The position numbers and the translations under genes were made by a program. Positions 60,000 through 64,000 of a DNA stretch of 64,000 bases are shown here, one piece after another (position 1 is the stretch's first letter; each line of letters begins with the position of its first letter). The notes beneath the pieces are model-generated. The model was not told where the DNA came from. It searched no databases and saw nothing but the letters and a program-made list of their open reading frames with translations. This DNA comes from Adineta steineri (taxonomy: Eukaryota; Rotifera; Eurotatoria; Adinetida; Adinetidae): assembly GCA_905250115.1 (NCBI GenBank), contig CAJNOI010000194.1:78197-142196 (forward strand). The letters are read 5' to 3'.

Positions 60000-61079
60000 T
60001 GATACTTCACAATCTAATATTATTAATATATATATATTAAACAATTATTTCTTAGACAAACTCAAATTTAACATTTTATTATGAATTCTATTCAACACTT
60101 TTTATCATTATTTCAGTTGATTTTATTTTTATAATCAATCATAATTAAAAGAACTTTTTGTTGTTACTATATCATTCATCATCACTCTCATATTATACCG
60201 CGACATTAGATTAAATTCTAATAAAGATGAAGTTTGTATTTTCTTATTGATTTAAAGCAAATCTTCAGTAACAGGGATTCAGAAATGTAGAACATTATCA
60301 AATAATATTTTGACTTCTATACAAAAAATAATTGAAATAATTATATAGATCTTTATAAAAAAAATAATTGAAACTATGAATATATCAATGTCATATACTA
60401 ATAAAAATTCAACAAAGTCATGACAATCTTGACAAAAGATTATTATATCAACAGAAAAATCTATTATGAAATGAACATTACATAGTATTAATTATGTTAA
60501 TATTATCTGATTAGTGTTATAACTCGAATAGTAGTCAAGCTTGCAGGAGTATATAAATAAAAGACAAATCTTATAAAAAGTATTCTAGATAAAATACAAT
60601 AAAATATCTCTTTGATATGTTTATATTCCTATTATTTTTTCTTTTGTCTTCTTTTCATAATTAACATTCTAATGAAGATAAAAGAAAGTGTCTAATCATG
60701 AAGTAGAAAGAATATAAACACAATGAAATCATCATAGTGATGAAAGTAAAATAATCTATTATTCTTTTTTTCTTCATAGTTTCGGTATACAGCTGTCATG
60801 AACATTTTAAAAAAAGTGCGCATATATCGATGATAAGTAGAAAATCATGAAGCAATAAAGAAATTGTTTACTAGTTTAATCAGCAGTGTTGTATATGATA
60901 AAATATTCCATGGTTTTCTTGAACAGCTTTCAGACGTAAAATGGCTGACTTTACGAATAAGTAATGCTCGCACAGACTCTCGCTCAACTCCTTCTTGTAG
61001 ACATGGTATTTCTAATAGAGCTAAAGACTTTTCTTTAGAAGATTGCTCTTTGTCTACAAAATGATTCTCAAACAAAAAA
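60000..61079. other. Intergenic, AT-rich
   Basis: ORFs on both strands at 60845-61075 overlap each other and match nothing I recognise. Otherwise no supportable feature. Confidence 0.4.
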
Positions 61080-61380
61080 AACTAACAACCGATTCATGTT
61101 CCTCGACCCCGATTGCTTTTCAATCGATTTTCATAAAAAAAAACATTTTCGTAAAAAAGTTGTCCTTTAAGTAAAAAACGATCCTCAAAAACGTTTTTAA
61201 AATTAACATTAGATTCACGTTCCTTGATCTCAATTGCCCTGCAGCCAAAGTTTATGGAATACAACCGTTTTCGTTGCTAAATTAGTCTTCGACCAATTAG
61301 TGAGGTACGAACACACAAGCAAGCAAGCAAGCAAACAATTTATTTCTGCTAGACTCTTGTCTACGAGAAAGAGAATGAAA
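61080..61380 (+). repeat. Dispersed repeat, copy 2
   Basis: Same family as 8440-8840. The 5' part is itself duplicated in tandem (GATTCATGTTCCTCGACC near 61091 and GATTCACGTTCCTTGATC near 61212). The 3' end reads TTAGTGAGGTACGAACACAC, (AAGC)n, CAATTTATTTC, CTTGTCTACGAG. Confidence 0.65.
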
Positions 61381-62614
61381 GAAAAAATATCTACTATTCA
61401 CTGATGTATATATATAAATGATTCAAAACAAGAACTAATAAATAAAAATAACAAATATGTTTCCTATGTATTGATATTTTTATATCAGAATAATTCAAAT
61501 AAGAAAAAAACAAAATTAAGAGAAAGGTTCTACTGGTTTATTCACCTATATCTCACAGTGATCTAAAATAAAAAAGATAACGGATAAAAGGATACTTTTT
61601 GTTCGTTGACATGCGTATTACAATAATCGAAAATAAATTAAGAAAAAATATACTCATTATTAATAAACTGCGCAGTAGTTTTCACATATATAAAACTGAG
61701 CATATGGCTACCGTAGACGCCAGTGCATAATGATATACGATCGTATACAACAGCCGTATACGGAAAAGGATAGTTTTTCTGTTGATTCCGGCGTAATATT
61801 TCACGATCATCATCTACGGAACTCATTTTGAGCCGTATCCGCTTTACATACACGAAATCTGTATAAGATCTTTGTATATCTCCGCTTTTTTTCTGTAAAC
61901 TACCGTTTACAACCGTGTAAGTTCGACTTGGAAAGACTAAAGGTTTTTATTGTATTTATAGTTTCTTGTTTTCCTGTCAGTTAGAAAAAAGAAAAGTGTT
62001 CTAGGAAACAATCTGTTGAGATATTTTTTTTTAAATTTGTTTAAAAAATAACTGGAAAACATCGTCATCTCCACCAATGAGAAAACGGTTTCTTAAGAAA
62101 AATACTGACACTATTTTTTTTTCTATATTTTAAAAAACGACTCTCAGGTGATCTGAATAAAATGAGTAGTTCTTTATATTGTTGACTGTTAGTTTGAAAG
62201 AATACATCCATTTCAAACAATAACATTTGTTCATGTAACATTTGAGCACAATAATTATTTTAGAATCTATTATTCCTTCTCCAAAACTTTGATCTATAAA
62301 ATAATAAAAGGTAACGTTTTAGTATATAGGATAACGTTATAAACTATTCTACATTTATCGTGTAGATACGATATATATTTCATTGATATAACAATACAGT
62401 TTAGATTTTATTTAGAAATACTAGAACGATAGTCGCTACTTCTAACATGTCAATATTCATTTCACTATAATTTATTCATCTTCTAGTTACATATAGATTA
62501 TGAGTTTCCTAATTATAGTTATAATATAAATGGACCTACTGCAGTCTAACAACAATTCGAATATAAATACAAGTAACTCTTATATATATATATATATACA
62601 TAGTCATATAAGCT
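61381..62614. other. Intergenic
   Basis: AT-rich, but 61700-61860 has an unusual density of CGTATAC/CCGTATAC words (GATCGTATAC, GCCGTATACGG) and more CpG than the surroundings. No ORF supported. Confidence 0.4.
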
Positions 62615-63043
62615 TAGGAATGGATTTAGTTTTATATTTATATATACACATATCTATATAATTTAGGAATTGATAGAAATAGATTTAGTTATATATATTT
62701 ACATACGTAGCTATACATAGATTGGGGACATGGATTGAGTATACACTCTCTGAATTCCCCAAAAGTTATACACTTCAAACTTCGAGTCTATTATACGATA
62801 TTTATTGCCACTTTGAACTCATACAAGAGGAAATCTTATGACTGCGGAAAAAACATCCTTTATCTCAGTGTCGCGGCGTGGGCCGCGAAGCCCCCCTCCG
62901 ATGAGCTGCGACCCAAAGGCGTCTTTGTATACACAGTGAGGTGCGTGTCATATTTTACATCTATATATGTAAATCTATTTCTATCTATTCTCAAATTTAT
63001 ATGAGTATATATATATAAATATAAAACTATTCCTAAATTTACA
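62615..63043. repeat. Foldback with GC-rich hairpin core
   Basis: Arms of about 75 bp at 62615-62692 and 62968-63043 are inverted copies (AGAAATAGATTTA and GTTTTATATTTATATATA blocks). Between them, at about 62868-62935, is a strikingly GC-rich block with a perfect stem-loop TCGCGGC-GTGG-GCCGCGA followed by CCCCCCTCCGATGAGCTGCGACCC. Could be a structured RNA or an element core; no known RNA family matched by eye. Confidence 0.6.
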
Positions 63044-63284
63044 TAACTATGTATATCTATATGTGAAATTGTGTATTTATATTACAAGTCGAATTAGGCA
63101 GCTATTCAATATTTTCATTTACATTATCATATTCTCACTAACCCTTTAAACTGTTTCATAGATACTATCACATCGTCATTCATACATATATGCCTCACAG
63201 GGGGCTGCAAGAATTCACGCTGAAAATGAATTACAAAGTAATTTAAAACTTTCATAAATTATATATATGATGTTCTCTATATTG

Positions 63285-63450
63285 TAGAGAAGAGTCTCGC
63301 TATAGTAAATTGTTTCCTTGCTTGCTTCTATGTCCGCACCTCACTGATTGATCGAAAAATTAGCTAAACATATAAAAAGAATATCTTTTTACAACGATTG
63401 AGCGAAGGACAATCGAAATCGAAGAATTCGAATCTGACCTCTGTTTTGTT
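63285..63450 (-). repeat. Dispersed repeat, copy 3
   Basis: Reverse complement reads CAGTGAGGTGCGGACAT, AAGCAAGCAAGG, AAACAATTTACT, then CTCTTCTCTAC, matching the 3' end of the copies at 8440-8840 and 61080-61380. The 5' part (toward 63450) is diverged. Confidence 0.6.
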
Positions 63451-63453
63451 TAA

Positions 63454-63618
63454 CCCTTTACGGCCGAATGTTGCCAAAAGCTAACAATTTTGCCGTAGGT
63501 GGGTACGGCATTTTTTAAAAACTCGACTGTGAAAAATTGATCCCTATAACTAAACAACAAAGAATATATAGAAAGATAACTTTTTGCTTGTTGTCTTCTG
63601 GTAGCCGGCCGTAAAGGG
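63454..63618. mobile_element. 165 bp piggyBac-like MITE
   Basis: Perfect 13 bp terminal inverted repeats CCCTTTACGGCCG / CGGCCGTAAAGGG, flanked by TTAA on both sides (63450-63453 and 63619-63622). No coding capacity. It inserted at the edge of dispersed repeat copy 3. Confidence 0.9.
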
Positions 63619-63803
63619 TTAACTATATAAATAAATAGCTTGGTTGTTATTTAGCAACGCAGTTTCTACGAGAAAGACCTGAGCGAGTCTTTAGATGAGC
63701 GCTACTTGCGTGTGTTACATATAAACATATATACATGTGTATATAGATCTGTATGCATATATATATTTATGTAATTACAATAAATTTTTAGAAAAGATTT
63801 TGA

Positions 63804-64000
63804 TGATCTAGTAGGATCTAGTAGCGCTTACCAGGGACTACTAGCATCTAGTATGGATTACTACGGTCTAGTAGGGCCCAGTAAGGACTACTAGAGTCTA
63901 CTACGAACGAGAAGACTTTAATGGGAAATAGTAGGTTTCAATAGGGACTACTAGGGTCTAACAGGAATCACTGGGGTTTCATAGGGACTACTAAGATCTA
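63804..64000. repeat. CTAGTAGGGACTA minisatellite, continues off window
   Basis: Degenerate tandem array with units of roughly 13 and 26-27 bp built on CTAGTAGG, GGGACTACTAG and GGTCTAGTAG. Each half-unit is near-palindromic around CTAG. At least seven units to the window end. Confidence 0.8.

Noticed and set aside
60845-61075. Overlapping ORFs on both strands
   Set aside because: No recognised domain, about 70 codons each, adjacent to a repeat; cannot tell which, if either, is coding.
62868-62935. Hammerhead ribozyme or C/D snoRNA
   Set aside because: CCGATGAG differs from CTGATGA at an invariant position and no matching GAAA or D box with flanking stems was found.
63420-63440. tRNA B-box-like TTCGAATC
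   Set aside because: No matching A box or cloverleaf; lies within a dispersed repeat.
1-64000. CRISPR arrays, operons, prokaryotic promoters
   Set aside because: Sequence is clearly eukaryotic with spliced genes; no regularly spaced identical repeats seen.

Overview
This 64 kb window is AT-rich eukaryotic DNA. Genes are split by short introns (about 45-110 nt, GT..AG), and the content points to a bdelloid rotifer (Adineta/Rotaria/Philodina type). The pointers are R-S-ExE ADP-ribosyltransferases fused to TPR or FG-GAP/VCBS repeats, a membrane-anchored NHL propeller family, class A peptide-receptor-like GPCRs with one or two coding exons, a metazoan polycystin-1, and scattered TGTGGG-like tracts resembling the terminal repeat reported for Adineta. 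The assignment is inference; no rRNA, tRNA or mitochondrial marker was found.

Layout. 1-5.7 kb: 5' part of a polycystin-1-like gene (minus; continues off the window). 7.3-8.4 kb: GPCR. 10.7-25.1 kb: accessory cluster with an ART-transmembrane-VCBS fusion, a small membrane protein, an ART-TPR protein (minus), two tandem NHL-propeller genes with alternative first exons (second copy frameshifted), and a nuclear-type protein with an ART-like HAT motif (minus). 26.6-28.0 kb: a CpG-rich tandem repeat of about 180 bp and a 590 bp TTAA-flanked MITE. 29.7-30.9 kb: DUF4419 gene (minus). 31.6 kb: 5'-truncated alcohol dehydrogenase fragment. 32.4-46.4 kb: three copies of a module in which an asparaginyl-tRNA synthetase (plus) and a cullin-3-like gene (minus) converge. 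Only the third copy is near full length. Its synthetase has a stop codon and three lost active-site glutamates, and its cullin has an additional cullin repeat and a frameshift. The other two copies are deletion/insertion derivatives. 46.6-49.5 kb: FkbM-type methyltransferase and a second GPCR. 52.0-56.3 kb: eIF4G with an apparent B-box-like N-terminal exon. 57.1-58.1 kb: fringe/GT31-type glycosyltransferase. 58.1-64 kb: mainly repeats: telomere-like hairpins, two more TTAA-flanked inverted-repeat elements, a foldback with a GC-rich core, a dispersed repeat family, and a CTAG-rich minisatellite running off the end.

The genes do not form a pathway. The most unusual content is (i) three ADP-ribosyltransferase-type genes within about 15 kb, one predicted to link a cytosolic catalytic domain to an extracellular double beta-propeller; (ii) the decaying AsnRS/CUL3 array, which shows how it was rearranged; and (iii) the many small inverted-repeat elements. 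All exon joins were inferred by eye from splice consensus and reading phase, without transcript data.
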